NCBI GenBank assembly: GCA_963814645.1
Contig: CAWFDX010000004.1
Coordinates: 124,001 to 188,000 of the forward strand
DNA: 64,000 bases
Source of the DNA: RYN-230 sp963814645
GTDB taxonomy: Bacteria; Actinomycetota; Actinomycetes; Streptosporangiales; Streptosporangiaceae
Direction of reading: 5' to 3'
Shown here one piece after another: positions 16,737-29,634 of the stretch. The translations under genes and the position numbers were made by a program. The first letter of the stretch is position 1, and each line of letters begins with the position of its first letter. The notes beneath the pieces are model-generated. The model made no database searches. It had not been told where the DNA came from and saw only the letters and a list, made by a program, of their open reading frames with translations.

Positions 16737-18484
16737 GTGACCGCGACGGGACAGACACCGCCGGCGGCGGCCGGGCCAGTGCCGCGCGGCTACCGTAAGG
16801 GCTCGGTCCTGGCGGACTGGCTGTCGACCACCGACCACAAGGTCATCGGTCACCTGTACCTGATCACCTCGTTCGGGTTCTTCCTGATCGCCGGGCTGAT
16901 GGCCATGATCATGCGCGCGCAGCTGATGGGCCCGGACAACCACATCGTGTCCGACCAGCAGTACAACGAGCTGTTCACCATGCACGGCGCGATCATGCTG
17001 CTGCTGTTCGCCACCCCCCTGTTCGTCGGGTTCGCCAACGAGATCATGCCGCTGCAGATCGGCGCGCCGGACGTCGCGTTCCCGCGGCTGAACCTGCTGT
17101 CGCTACTACTTCTTCGTCTTCGGCGGGCTGATCCTGCTGGCCAGCTTCCTCACCCCCGGCGGGGCGCCGGGGTTCGGCTGGTATGCGTACTCGCCGCTGA
17201 CCAGCGCCTGTACTCGCCCGGGGTCGGCGGCGACATGTGGATCATGGGCCTGGTGCTGTCCGGGCTCGGCACGATCCTGGGCGGGGTCAACTTCATCACC
17301 ACGATCATGTGCATGCGCCGCCCGGGCATGACCATGTTCCGGATGCCGATCTTCACCTGGAACATCCTGGTCACGTCCATCATGGTGCTGATCGCGTTCC
17401 CGGTGCTGGCTGCCGCGCTGCTGGTGCTGGAGATCGACCGCAAGCTCGGCGCGCAGGTGTTCGCCGCCTCCAGCGGCGGCGCGATCTTGTGGCAGCACCT
17501 GTTCTGGTTCTTCGGCCACCCCGAGGTCTACATCGTGGCGATCCCGTTCTTCGGCATCGCCACCGAGATCCTGCCGGTGTTCTCCCGCAAGCCGCTGTTC
17601 GGCTACAAGGGCATGGTCGGCGCCACGATGGCGATCGCCGGGCTGTCGATGACGGTGTGGGCGCACCACATGTTCACCACCGGCGCGGTGCTGCTGCCGT
17701 TCTTCTCCCTGATGAGCTTCCTGATCGCGGTGCCGACCGGGATCAAGTTCTTCAACTGGACCGGCACCATGTGGCGCGGCGCAGCTGACCTTCGAGACGC
17801 CGATGCTGTTCATCATCGGGTTCATGGTGGCGTTCCTGTTCGGCGGGCTGACCGGCGTCATCCTGGCCTCGCCGCCGCTGGACTTCGCGGTCAGCGACTC
17901 CTACTTCCTGGTCGCCCACTTCCACTACGTGCTGTTCGGCACCGTGGTGTTCACCATGTTCGGCGGGTTCTACTTCTGGTGGCCCAAGTGGACCGGCAAG
18001 AAGCTCAACGAGACCCTCGGCAAGTGGCACTTCTGGAGCGTGTTCATCGGCTTCAAGATGACGTTCCTGGTCATGCACTGGCTCGGGCGTGATGGGCATG
18101 CCGCGGCGGGTCGCCAACTACCCGTTCCTGCCGCACCTGGCCACCACGCTGAACGACATCTCCTCGATCGGGTCGTTCATCCTGGGCGCGTCGACGTTCA
18201 TCTTCCTCTACAACATCTACTGGACCTGGAAGTTCGGGGAGAGGGTCACGCAGGACGACCCGTGGGGGTTCGCGAACTCGCTGGAGTGGGTCACCTCCTG
18301 CCCGCCGCCGCGGCACAACTTCACCCGGATCCCGCGGATCCGCTCCGAGCGGCCCGCATTCGACCTGCACTACCCGCACATCGCGTCCGGCCGCCCGGCC
18401 CGTCCGCAGCCCGTGCCCGCGGCGGCCGGAGGGACGGCTGGCGGTCCCGGCCCTGGTGATGCTCCGGCTGCTCCGGACGGGTGA
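16737..18484 (+). CDS. ctaD: Cytochrome c oxidase subunit I (copy 1), four frameshifts
   Basis: The catalytic haem-copper subunit of aa3-type oxidase, membrane-embedded with 12 helices. Landmarks are TMHGAIMLLLF (haem a His), FFGHPEVYIVAIPF (CuB His and cross-linked Tyr), WAHHMFTTG and VAHFHYVLFG. Against the intact second copy at 53828-55573, single-base indels are needed near 17100, 17213, 17780 and 18088; the first two compensate each other. The product would otherwise be about 582 residues. The start GTG 16737 matches the second copy. No ctaC or ctaE is next to it. This copy may be non-functional if the indels are real. Confidence 0.8.
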
Positions 18485-18659
18485 CCGGCAGCGCCGGGCG
18501 GCGGGGCAGGGCGTCCCTAGGCGCCGCCGCACAGGATTGGGACGGAGGCGGCACCGCCCGCCAGTCCCGGAGCCTGCGGCGTATCGCGGGCGTTCGGCCG
18601 GCGGGTAACCTGCACCCGCCACGCCCCGCCGGGGAGAGCGGGCCGGATCGGCGGCTGGC

Positions 18660-21122
18660 TCAGCCGACGCCACGGAGGCTGACCAGGCTGCCCTGTCTGG
18701 CGCCGAGGCTGCGGCGTACCTCGCAGCCGCGTGAGTGTGCGGGCACCCATACCAGGCGATCGGGCATGTCCGCGGTCTGCACCGGGAGGGTCACCGATCC
18801 CTGGCGGGTGGTGACGGTGACCTTGCGCCCAGCGGCGGTTCCCGCTTCGGCGGCGGTGGCCGCCGACATCACGGCCGCTGGCGGGCGGGCGGTGCCGGCT
18901 AGGTACGGCTCGCCGTCCTGCATCCGCCCGGTGTCCAGGAGCTGGTGCCAGGTGGCCAGTACGGCCTGCCCGGCGGTGGGCCGGGCGGGCGGCGGGCTGG
19001 ACAGGTCCGGGACGGCAGGCCGGTCACCGGCCCAGGCGCCGAGCCCGGCCAGCTCGCGGCGCGCAGCGGCGGCGTCGGGCAGCCCGAGGTGGATGTCCAT
19101 ATGGTCGGCGATCCAGTCCAGCACTTCCAGGTCGGACCGGACGCCCGGGACGGTGAGCGCCGGCCCGAACGTGCCCGGCCGGCCTTCCCAGTTGACGAAC
19201 ATGCCCGCTTTTTCCGCGACGGCGGCCACCGGCAGGACCACGTCCGCCCGGTCGGTCACGGCGCTGGCCCGCAGCTCCAGGGAGACGATGAACTCCGCGG
19301 CCCCAAACGCGGCGAGCGCGGCGCCCGGGTCCGGCAGGTCGCCGGGATCCACCCCGGCGATGAGCAGGGCGCTGATGTCCCCGCGCAGCGTGGCGGCGAG
19401 GATCTGGGCGGTGTCCCGGCCCGGCTGGTCCGGCAGTGACGCCACCCCCCACGCCCGGGCCACCTCCGTCCGGGCCGCCGGGTCGGCTGGCGGCCGGCCG
19501 CCGGGCAGCAGGTTCGGCAGCGCGCCGGCTTCGATGGCTCCGCGCTCCCCGGCGCGGCGCGGGATCCAGGCCAGCCCGGCCCCGGCCGCAGCGGCGAGCC
19601 GGGCCAGCGCGGACAGCGCGCCGGGTGCTCCGGCCAATCGCTCACCGGCCAGGATAACCGCCCCGGGCAGGCGCAGCGCGCTGGCCGCCTCGCCCCACCC
19701 GGCGTCCTGGCCCGCGGCGGTACCGCCGCCGTCGGCTGGTTCCGGGGCGGCGGCCAGCCGATCCAGCGCCTGCGCCTCGCCCCCGGGTAGGGCGGGCAGC
19801 AGCGTCCCGGACATCCGGCGGAGCCCGGCACCGGCCAGCGCGGCGACCGAGTACACCCGCAGGCCGCGCTTGCGGGCCGCCTTGCGCAGCCGCAGGAACA
19901 CGATCGGCGATTCGTCCTCGGGCTCGAAGCCGGCCAGCAGCACCGCTGGGGCGCGTTCCAGGCTGGCATAGCTGACCCCGATGCCCCGGCCGGCCACGCA
20001 GGCAGCCAGGAACTGCGCCTCCTCGGCCGAGTGCGGCCTGGCCCGCAGGTCGATGTCGTTGGTGCCCAGCGCGACGCGGGCGAACTTGGAGTAGGCGTAG
20101 GCGTCCTCGGCGGTCAGCCGGCCGCCGGGCAGCACACCGGCCCGGCCCCGGGCGGCGGCCAGGCCTCGGGCCGCCGCCGCCAGCGCCTCCGGCCAGGACG
20201 CCGGGGCCAGGACGCCGTCACGGCCGCGGACCAGCGGGCAGGCCAGCCGGTCGGGCTGGGTGGCGTAGGTGAACGCCCAGCGGCCCTTGTCGCAGTTCCA
20301 CTCCTCGTTGACTCCGGGTCGTCGCCGGCGAGCCGGCGAGTGACCGCCCCGCGGCGATGGTCGGTGCGCTGCCGGCAGCCGGACGCGCAGTGCTCGCAGA
20401 CGCTGGGCGTGGACACCAGGTCGAACGGCCGGGCCCGGAACCGGTAGGCGGTTCCGGTCAGCGCCCCCACCGGGCAGATCTGCACGGTGTTACCGGAGAA
20501 GTAGGAGTTGAACGGCCTGCCCTCGGCGGTGGCGATGTACTGGGCGGGCCGCGCTCGTCGAAGTCGATGAACGGGTCGCCGGCGATCTCCTCGGAGACCC
20601 GCACGCACCGGGTGCAGGAGATGCACCGCTCGCGGTCGAGCAGGATCTGGGCCGAGATCGCGACCGGCTTGGCGAAGTGCCGCTTCTCCTCGGTGAACCG
20701 GGTCTCGCCCTGGCCGTTGGTCATGGCGTGGTTCTGCAGCGGGCACTCGCCGCCCTTGTCGCACATCGGGCAGTCGAGCGGGTGGTTGATCAGCAGGAAC
20801 TCCATGTTCCCGCGCTGGGCCTTCTCGGCCACCGGGGAGGTGAGCTGGGTGTGCACGACCATGCCGTCGGTGCAGGTGACCGCGCAGGCCGGCTGCGGCT
20901 TGGCGCTGGCCCTCGCACCTGCACCAGGCATTGCCGGCAGGCGGCGACCGGGTCCAGCAGCGGGTGGTCGCAGAACCGGGGGATGGCGATGCCGATCCGC
21001 TCGGCGGCGCGGATGATCAGCGTGCCCCTGGGCACGGTGATCTCGAAGCCGTCGATGGTGACGGTCACGCTGTCCCGCGCCGCCCGCGGCGCCGGGGCGC
21101 TGCCCGCCGGGGTCATCGTCAT
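18660..21122 (-). CDS. nuoG: NADH-quinone oxidoreductase subunit G, frameshifted
   Basis: The large Fe-S subunit of complex I's NADH-oxidising arm, about 820 residues. The [2Fe-2S] region begins TVTIDGFEITVPRGTLI and includes CDHPLLDPVAACRQC. The His/Cys cluster is HPLDCPMCDKGGECPLQNH, followed by CISCTRCVRVSEE, QICPVGAL and CEHCASGC. The C-terminal half is the molybdopterin-oxidoreductase-like domain. Frame breaks lie near 20320, 20545 and 20915. ATG 21122 overlaps the nuoF stop (TGATG). It is last in the acnA-nuoF-nuoG run, and no other nuo gene is in the window. Confidence 0.85.
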
Positions 21123-22415
21123 CACTGGCTCCAGGCCGTCGAGGCCGCGGGGTCGAACGGGCATCCGCCGTGTTTCTGGTGCTGCGGCGTACTCGTCGCG
21201 GAAGTAGCGGATCGACGACATGACCGGGCTGGCCGCCGCGTCGCCCAGCGGGCAGAACGCCCGGCCGAGGATGTTGTCGCAGATGTCGAGCAGCTTCTCC
21301 AGGTCTTCCTCGGTTCCCTCGCCGCGCTCCAGCCGGGCCAGCACCCGGACCATCCAGAACGTCCCCTCCCGGCACGGCGTGCACTTGCCGCACGACTCGT
21401 GCTGGTAGAACTCCGACCAGCGCAGCGTGGCGCGGATCACGCAGGTGGTCTCGTCGAAGATCTGCAGCGCCCGGGTGCCGAGCATCGACCCCGCGGCGCT
21501 CGTGGCCTCGAAGTCCAGCGGCACGTCGAGGTGCTCGCCGGTGAAGATCGGCGTGGACGACCCACCCGGGGTCCAGAACTTCAGCCGGTGCCGGGCCCGC
21601 ACCCCGCCCGCGAGGTCGAGCAGCTGGCGAAGGGTGATGCCGAGCGAGGCCTCGTACTGCCCGGGCCGGGCGACGTGGCCGGACAGGGAGAAGATGCCGA
21701 ACCCTTTCGACTTCCCGGTGCCCATCCCGGCGAACCAGTCCGGGCCATTCGCCACGATCAGCGGCACCGAGGCGAGGGTTTCCACGTTGTTGATCACGGT
21801 CGGGCAGGCGTACAGCCCGGCCACCGCCGGGAACGGCGGCTTCAGCCGGGGCAGGCCCCGGTGCCCCTCCAGCGAGGTGAGCTGTGCGGTCTCCTCGCCG
21901 CACTCGTAGGCGCCGGCGCCGGCGTGCACGACCACGTCCAGGTCGTAGCCGGAGCCGAGGATGTCGCGGCCCAGGTACCCGGCCGCGTACGCCTCGGCGA
22001 CCGCGTGGTGCAGCCGGCGGACCGCGTGCAGCACCTCGCCGCGCACGTAGATGAACGCATGGTGCGCCCGGACCGCGTAGGCCGCGATGATCGCGCCTTC
22101 CAGCAGCAGATGCGGGGTGGCCAGCATCAGCGGGACGTCCTTGCAGGTGCCGGGCTCGGATTCGTCGGCGTTGACGACCAGGTAGTGCGGCTTGCCGTCG
22201 CCCTGCGGGATGAACCCCCACTTCACCCCGGTGGGGAAGCCGGCGCCGCCGCGGCCGCGCAGCCCGGAGTCCTTGACCAGCTGGATGATCTCGCCCGGGT
22301 CCATCCGCAGCGCCGTGGTCAGCGCCCGGTAGCCGCCGGCCCGCCGGTAGCCTTCGATCGTGAACGAGTCCGGCTCGTCCCACCGGCGCGGTGAGCACCG
22401 GGGTCAGGACGGCGG

Positions 22416-22419
<4 letters not shown>
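21122..22419 (-). CDS. nuoF: NADH-quinone oxidoreductase subunit F, two frameshifts
   Basis: The NADH- and FMN-binding 51-kDa subunit, about 430 residues. Seen are LRGRGGAGFPTGVKWGF (NADH), YLVVNADESEPGTCKD and AYECGEETAQLTSLEG (FMN). The [4Fe-4S] motif is ESCGKCTPCREGT plus the later C of NILGRAFCPLGD. Indels near 22385 and 21190 separate the N-terminus (RWDEPDSFTIEGYRRAG) and the usual ending HGGCPFDPAAS from the main frame. GTG 22419 overlaps the aconitase stop. NuoE, its usual [2Fe-2S] partner, is missing here. Confidence 0.87.
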
Positions 22420-25240
<2,821 letters not shown>

Positions 25241-25244
<4 letters not shown>

Positions 25245-25738
25245 CGCGCCGCCCCGCCCGGTCCGGCCTGCTGCCCGGCGCCGGCGGGGAGGTCCAGGCC
25301 GTCCAGGCTGAGCACGTCCGAGCGCAGCCCGACGGCAAGCCGGTTCCAGCCGTTGATCGCCACGATCGCGAACGTCAGCGCCGCGATCTCGGCCGGGGTG
25401 AACTCCTTCTCGACCGCGGCGTAGTCCTCGTCGGGCGCCCCGGTGCGGGGCAGCTCGGTCAGCGCCTCGCACCAGGCCAGCGCCGCCCGCTCCCGCGGCG
25501 TGTAGTACGGCGCCTCCCGCCAGGCCGCCACGGTGTCCAGCCGGGTCTGATGCTCGCCGCGGGCCCGGGCGTCCCGGTTGTGCATCGCCAGGCAGTAGGT
25601 GCAGCCGTTGATCTGCGAGGCCCGGATCTTGACCAGCTCCAGCAGGCCCGGCTCCAGGCCGCCGGACCGCACCGCGCGCTCCAGCCCCACCATGGCTTCC
25701 GCGCCAGCGGGAAACTCCCTGTAGTAGTCGACCCGCAT
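25241..25738 (-). CDS. AhpD-type carboxymuconolactone decarboxylase protein
   Basis: 165 residues with NGCTYCLAMHNRDAR, the CxxC-His active site of AhpD-like alkylhydroperoxidase proteins, and FTPAEIAALTFAIVAINGWN. It probably removes peroxide or passes thiol electrons (family inference). ATG 25738 follows a GGAGGAGCGAC site. Its stop overlaps aconitase's GTG, so it is translationally tied to an enzyme whose Fe-S cluster is destroyed by peroxide. That pairing suggests protection, but this is inference. Confidence 0.8.
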
Positions 25739-25839
25739 CGCTGTCGCTCCTCCTTCCCGCGCGTGCCGGCGTGCGTCCCCTGGGGACCGGCACCCGGCGC
25801 TGCGTTCTGTACCGAGGCTTTCCTGACGCCAGCCGGGGC

Positions 25840-26691
25840 CTACAGTTCCTGGCGTGGCGGGCGGCCCTCCCGGTGACGCCAGGAGCGCAGCACCCGGCCC
25901 ACCGGGTCGTACCGCTGGTCGGCGGAGCGCTCCTTCATCGGGATGATCGCGTTGTCGGTGATCTTGATCCCGGCCGGGCAGACCTCGGTGCAGCACTTGG
26001 TGATGTTGCACAGGCCCAGGCCCTGCCGCTCGCGCAGCACGCCGCGCCGGTCGCCGGTGTCCAGCGGGTGCATGTCCAGCTCGGCGTGCCGGATGAAGTA
26101 CCGCGGCCCGGCATACACACCCTTGTTGTCCTCGTGGTCGCGGATCACGTGGCACACGTCCTGGCACAGCCAGCACTCGATGCACTTGCGGAACTCCTGG
26201 CTGCGGTCGACGTCGGCCTGGGCCATCCGGTACCCGCCGGGCTTCAGCGCCTCCGGCGGGGCGAAGGACGGCACGTGCACCGCCCAGCCGTAGCTGGCCG
26301 ACACGTCGGTAACCAGGTCGCGGATGACCGGGAAGGTGCGCAACGGGGTGATCATGATCGGGCCTTCGGGCAGCGAGGACAGCCGGGTCATGCACAGCAG
26401 TTTCGGGCGGCCGTTGACCTCGGCGCTGCACGAGCCGCACTTGCCGGCCTTGCAGTTCCACCGGATCGCCAGGTCATTCGCCTGAGTGGCCTGCAGCCGG
26501 TGCAAAACGTCCAGTACCACCTCACCCTCACCCGCGCCGACCGTGTAATCAGTCAGGGTGCCGCCGTCCTTGTCGCCGCGCCAGACCCGCAGCAGCCGGG
26601 CCGCGGCAGCCTCCGGCGTGTCCCCGGCCGCCTGGCCTGCGGGCTGCTGACCGCCCGCGGGCCCCTGGCTGCCTGCCCCGGCCCCTGTCAT
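25840..26691 (-). CDS. sdhB: Succinate dehydrogenase iron-sulfur subunit
   Basis: Carries electrons from the flavoprotein to quinone. 283 residues with the three expected clusters: CKAGKCGSCSAEVNG plus later C ([2Fe-2S]), CIECWLCQDVC ([4Fe-4S]) and CNITKCCTEVCP ([3Fe-4S] and shared Cys). The Sdh1-type of actinobacteria fits. It is intact. The membrane subunit lies 10 bases upstream. The flavoprotein gene sdhA, normally between the two in this type of cluster, is not there. Confidence 0.9.
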   Translation of the reverse strand: MTGAGAGSQGPAGGQQPAGQAAGDTPEAAAARLLRVWRGDKDGGTLTDYTVGAGEGEVVLDVLHRLQATQANDLAIRWNCKAGKCGSCSAEVNGRPKLLCMTRLSSLPEGPIMITPLRTFPVIRDLVTDVSASYGWAVHVPSFAPPEALKPGGYRMAQADVDRSQEFRKCIECWLCQDVCHVIRDHEDNKGVYAGPRYFIRHAELDMHPLDTGDRRGVLRERQGLGLCNITKCCTEVCPAGIKITDNAIIPMKERSADQRYDPVGRVLRSWRHREGRPPRQEL

Positions 26692-26701
26692 CGCCGCCTC
26701 C

Positions 26702-27520
26702 TCACCAGAACACCCGCGGGTCGTGGATGACCCCGGACGCTGCCAGCCGCACGTACAGGTCGGTCAGCGCAACCCAGACCAGGGACAGCCAGGCGAAGTT
26801 GCCGTGGTATGGATTCAGCCGGGACACGAACGTCCACGCCCGGTACCGGACCGGGTGCCTGGAGAAGTGGTTGATCCGGCCGCCGGCCGCGTGCCGGCAG
26901 GCATGACAGGACAGCGAGTACAGCCACAGCAGCACCGCGTTGATCACCAGGACCACCGAGCCCACACCGATCCCGATGTGGCCCCCGAAGTCGAAGCCCA
27001 CGACCGCGTCCCAGGTCAGGATTACGTTGAACACCAGCGCGGCATAGAAGAAGTACCGGTGGACGTTCTGCGCCAGCAGGGGGAACCGGGTCTCGCCGGT
27101 GTAGCGGCGGCGCGGCTCGGGGACCGCGCAGGCCGGCGGGGACAGCCACCACGACCGGTAGTAGGCCTTGCGGTAGTAGTAGCAGGTCAGCCGGAACCCG
27201 AGCGGGAAGATCAGGATGATCACCGCCGGGGTGACGATCCACCAGGTGCCAAACCAGCCCAGGTGCGGCACGCCTGCCGAGCCCGGCACCGCCCCGCAGT
27301 GCAACGACAGGCACGGCGAGTAGAACGGCGAGATATAGGGTGCCGCATAGTAGTCGCGGTTCGCGATCGCCGCGTAGGTCGCATAGGCGACGAACGCCAG
27401 CAGCACCGCGAAGGTGGTCAGCGGGTAGGCCCACCACCGGTCGGTGCGCAGGGTGCGTGCCGCAATTGCCGCCCGGCCCGGTGACCGGACCCCCGCCGCC
27501 TTCGCCGTCCGGATGGCCAT
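26702..27520 (-). CDS. sdhC-like: Sdh1-type succinate dehydrogenase membrane anchor
   Basis: 272 residues with about five transmembrane helices. Conserved blocks of the actinobacterial Sdh1 membrane protein are visible: ISPFYSPC, PLGFRLTCYYYRKAYYR, GETRFPLLAQNVHRYFFY, LSCHACRH and SRLNPYHGNFAW. Histidines in several helices could hold haem b and quinone. ATG 27520 comes one base after the stop of the upstream 92-residue ORF (TGAGATG). It probably forms a complex with SdhB; the partner SdhA must come from elsewhere. Confidence 0.8.
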   Translation of the reverse strand: MAIRTAKAAGVRSPGRAAIAARTLRTDRWWAYPLTTFAVLLAFVAYATYAAIANRDYYAAPYISPFYSPCLSLHCGAVPGSAGVPHLGWFGTWWIVTPAVIILIFPLGFRLTCYYYRKAYYRSWWLSPPACAVPEPRRRYTGETRFPLLAQNVHRYFFYAALVFNVILTWDAVVGFDFGGHIGIGVGSVVLVINAVLLWLYSLSCHACRHAAGGRINHFSRHPVRYRAWTFVSRLNPYHGNFAWLSLVWVALTDLYVRLAASGVIHDPRVFW

Positions 27521-27521
27521 C

Positions 27522-27800
27522 TCAGCCGTCCGCCCCATCCGTGCCGGGGGCTCGGTCATGCCAGGGCCACAGCCCCGCACCGCGCATGCACTCCCCGGCC
27601 CCGGCCAGCAGCGCCGAAGCGTCCGGGTGCCCGGCCAGCAGGTCATGCCGCCACTGGGCGGCACTGACACCCCGGTCGCAGGCAGGCGCAGCCGCTACCA
27701 CGAGCGCCTTGACATGCGGGTCACAGGAGGCGCCTGCCAGCCAGGCAACAAGGACCGGATCATCGGCCGCCGACAGGCCGGCCCAGGCCAGATCATTCAT
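27522..27800 (-). CDS. Hypothetical protein preceding sdhC-like gene
   Basis: 92 residues from ATG 27800, with three scattered Cys (ASCDPHVK, PACDRG, ECMRG) and AQWRHDLLAGHPDASALLAG. I do not recognise a family. The stop is one base before the sdhC-like ATG, which suggests co-translation. The ribosome site is weak. It is the first gene of the minus-strand run towards nuoG. Confidence 0.5.
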   Translation of the reverse strand: MNDLAWAGLSAADDPVLVAWLAGASCDPHVKALVVAAAPACDRGVSAAQWRHDLLAGHPDASALLAGAGECMRGAGLWPWHDRAPGTDGADG

Positions 27801-27852
27801 GCGGCATGCTGTCCCGCCTCTCAGCGTGGTCGCTGCCGGGATACTGCCTCAC

Positions 27853-27868
27853 GGAGCCTGCAGGTTCC
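27853..27868. promoter_or_regulatory. GGAGCCTGCAGGTTCC near-palindrome in divergent promoter
   Basis: A 16-bp inverted repeat with the perfect core CCTGCAGG, in the 124-bp gap between the minus-strand sdh/acn/nuo run and folE. TTGCAAGCCC follows. A matching element (GGAAGCTGCAGGCTTCC) precedes gap at 29562-29578, and degenerate versions precede both ctaD genes. It could serve both directions. Confidence 0.5.
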
Positions 27869-27924
27869 TTGCAAGCCCGCGGACCGACGATGGTGTGAAG
27901 TGCCACGGACTGGAGGTGACACCG

Positions 27925-28617
27925 ATGAGCGCAGAGCAGCAGCACCCGGGCTCTGGCCCGGTGCTGGCCGGGGGCGCGGGCGATGACTTGGAGCTTGACC
28001 GGGAGGAGTGGGCGGCGGTCTGCCCGCGGGAGATCACCGCGGAGCAGTGGCGGCGGTTCGAGGGGTACATGGAGGAGATCTTCACGGCCATGGGCATGCC
28101 CGCCGGGACCGTCTCCACCGCCAACACCCCGCGCCGGTTCCTGCGGGCGATCTTCGACGCGACCAGCGGGTATGAGGGCGACGAGAAGCTAGTGACCGCG
28201 TTTCCCACCGAGTGCCACGGCGGCCCGGACTGCCGGATCAGCCAGGTGGTGGAGGGGCCGATCGCGTTCTTCTCCCTGTGCGAGCATCACAGCCTGCCGT
28301 TCTTCGGCCGGGCCTACGTCGGGTACATCGCGCACGAGCACATCCTGGGCCTGTCCAAGCTGACCCGGCTGGTGCGGCTGTTCGCCCGCCGGTTCACCGT
28401 GCAGGAGCGGATCGGCCAGCAGCTCGCCGACTCCCTGGAGCGGATCCTGGCCCCGCACGGCGTCGCGGTGCACCTGGAGGCGGTGCACCTGTGCACGCAG
28501 ATGCGCGGCGTCCGCGAGATCGAGTCCAGCACCCGCACCACCTACTGGCGCGGCAATTACGACACCGACCCGGACCTGCGGGCCGGGTTCTTCCGGCTGT
28601 GCGGCCGGCCCGGCTGA
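27925..28617 (+). CDS. folE: GTP cyclohydrolase I
   Basis: Makes dihydroneopterin triphosphate from GTP, the first step of folate and pterin synthesis. 230 residues. The zinc ligands are C119 and H121 (SLCEHHSLPFFG) and C190 (HLCTQMRGVRE), and the catalytic histidines are present. ATG 27925 has a strong GGAGGTGA site. It is intact and the first gene of the plus-strand run. Its position next to a respiratory operon is unusual; a second folE elsewhere is possible. Confidence 0.92.
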   Translation: MSAEQQHPGSGPVLAGGAGDDLELDREEWAAVCPREITAEQWRRFEGYMEEIFTAMGMPAGTVSTANTPRRFLRAIFDATSGYEGDEKLVTAFPTECHGGPDCRISQVVEGPIAFFSLCEHHSLPFFGRAYVGYIAHEHILGLSKLTRLVRLFARRFTVQERIGQQLADSLERILAPHGVAVHLEAVHLCTQMRGVREIESSTRTTYWRGNYDTDPDLRAGFFRLCGRPG

Positions 28618-28622
28618 CCGGC

Positions 28623-29499
28623 ATGGCGGGATCCGAGGCCAGCCAGGCCGCGGACGGGCTGCCGCCGCCGCTGGCCAGGCTGTACGAGCGGGCCGGGCTG
28701 CCCGCCTGGCCCCTGCCGCCGGCGCTCGCCGATGTCTACGGCGGGGATCTCGGGTTGCGGCAGCCGTGCGTGTACGCCAACTTCGTCGCCTCCATGGACG
28801 GGGTGACCGCGCTCGGCCCGGAGTACCCGTCGTCCGGGTCGGCGATCAGCGGCCACGCCCCGGCGGACCGGTTCGTCATGGGCCTGCTGCGGGCCTGCGC
28901 GGACGTGGTGCTCATCGGCGCCGGCACGCTGCGGGCCACGCCGGGCCACCTGTGGACTCCCGCACACGTCTGCCCGGCCGCGGCCGGCGGCTACGCCGCC
29001 TTCCGCCGCGGCCTCGGCCGTGACGGTGATCCGCTGCTCGCCGTCGTCACCGCCCGCGGGGACGTACCCGCCGGGCATCCCGCGCTGCGCGCCGGCGCGC
29101 TCGTCCTGACCACGGCGGCCGGAGCCCGGCGGCTGCGCGGCCGGCTGCCGCCCGCGTGCACGATCCTCGACCTCGGCGACCGGCCGGAGCTGCCGTCCGC
29201 CGACGTGCTCGCCGCGGCCCGCGACCGGGGCGGCAGCATGGTGCTCACCGAGGGCGGCCCGCGGCTGCTCGGCCAGCTCGCCGCCGGCGGGCTGCTGGAT
29301 GAGCTGTTCCTCACCATCTCCCCGGTGCTGGCCGGCCGCGGGCGACACCGCCCGGCCCGGGCTGGTTGCCGGGCTGGAACTGCTCCCCGGCCGGACCGAG
29401 CCCGCCGAGCTGCTCACCGTGCGCCGGCACGGGTCCTGCCTGTTCCTGCGGTACGCGATGCGCGGCACCCCGCCCGCGGCGGAACCCGGCGGCGGCTGA
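28623..29499 (+). CDS. RibD C-terminal-type pyrimidine/dihydrofolate reductase-like protein, frameshifted
   Basis: About 290 residues of the RibD C-terminal (DHFR-like) reductase fold, using NADPH. Blocks include CVYANFVASMDGVTAL, FVMGLLRACADVVLIGAGTLR, MVLTEGGPRLLGQLAAGGLLDELFLTISP and, after a one-base shift near 29345, GLVAGLELLPGRTEP. Without the RibD deaminase domain it may be a riboflavin-pathway reductase paralogue or a pteridine reductase working with FolE (inference). ATG 28623 lies 5 bases after the folE stop. Confidence 0.75.
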
Positions 29500-29561
29500 C
29501 AGCACCGGTCCTGGGCACCCGGGCTCTGGGCGCCCGGGTGGGCCGGGGGGTCCCGCTGCAA

Positions 29562-29578
29562 GGAAGCTGCAGGCTTCC
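29562..29578. promoter_or_regulatory. GGAAGCTGCAGGCTTCC near-palindrome before gap
   Basis: A 17-bp inverted repeat with one asymmetric base, about 57 bases before the gap start codon. It matches the element at 27853-27868 in its TGCAGG core and flanking GGAA/TTCC. The upstream TGCAAGG also resembles sequence near the ctaD copies. Confidence 0.45.
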
Positions 29579-29634
29579 GGCGTGACCATGAACCAGGCAA
29601 ACGAGGCGCGCAGGAACATCAAAGGGGAGGCGCC

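Noticed and set aside
20790..22304. Apparent in-frame NuoF-NuoG fusion protein
   Set aside because: The normal NuoF ending (HGGCPFDPAAS) and its stop are present in the adjacent frame, with nuoG starting at the overlapping ATG 21122; the fusion is caused by a one-base shift near 21190.
25774..25790. GTCCCCTGGGGAC palindrome near the AhpD-like gene start
   Set aside because: A perfect GC palindrome but with the opposite half-site order to a DosR box, and short GC palindromes are expected by chance in this composition.
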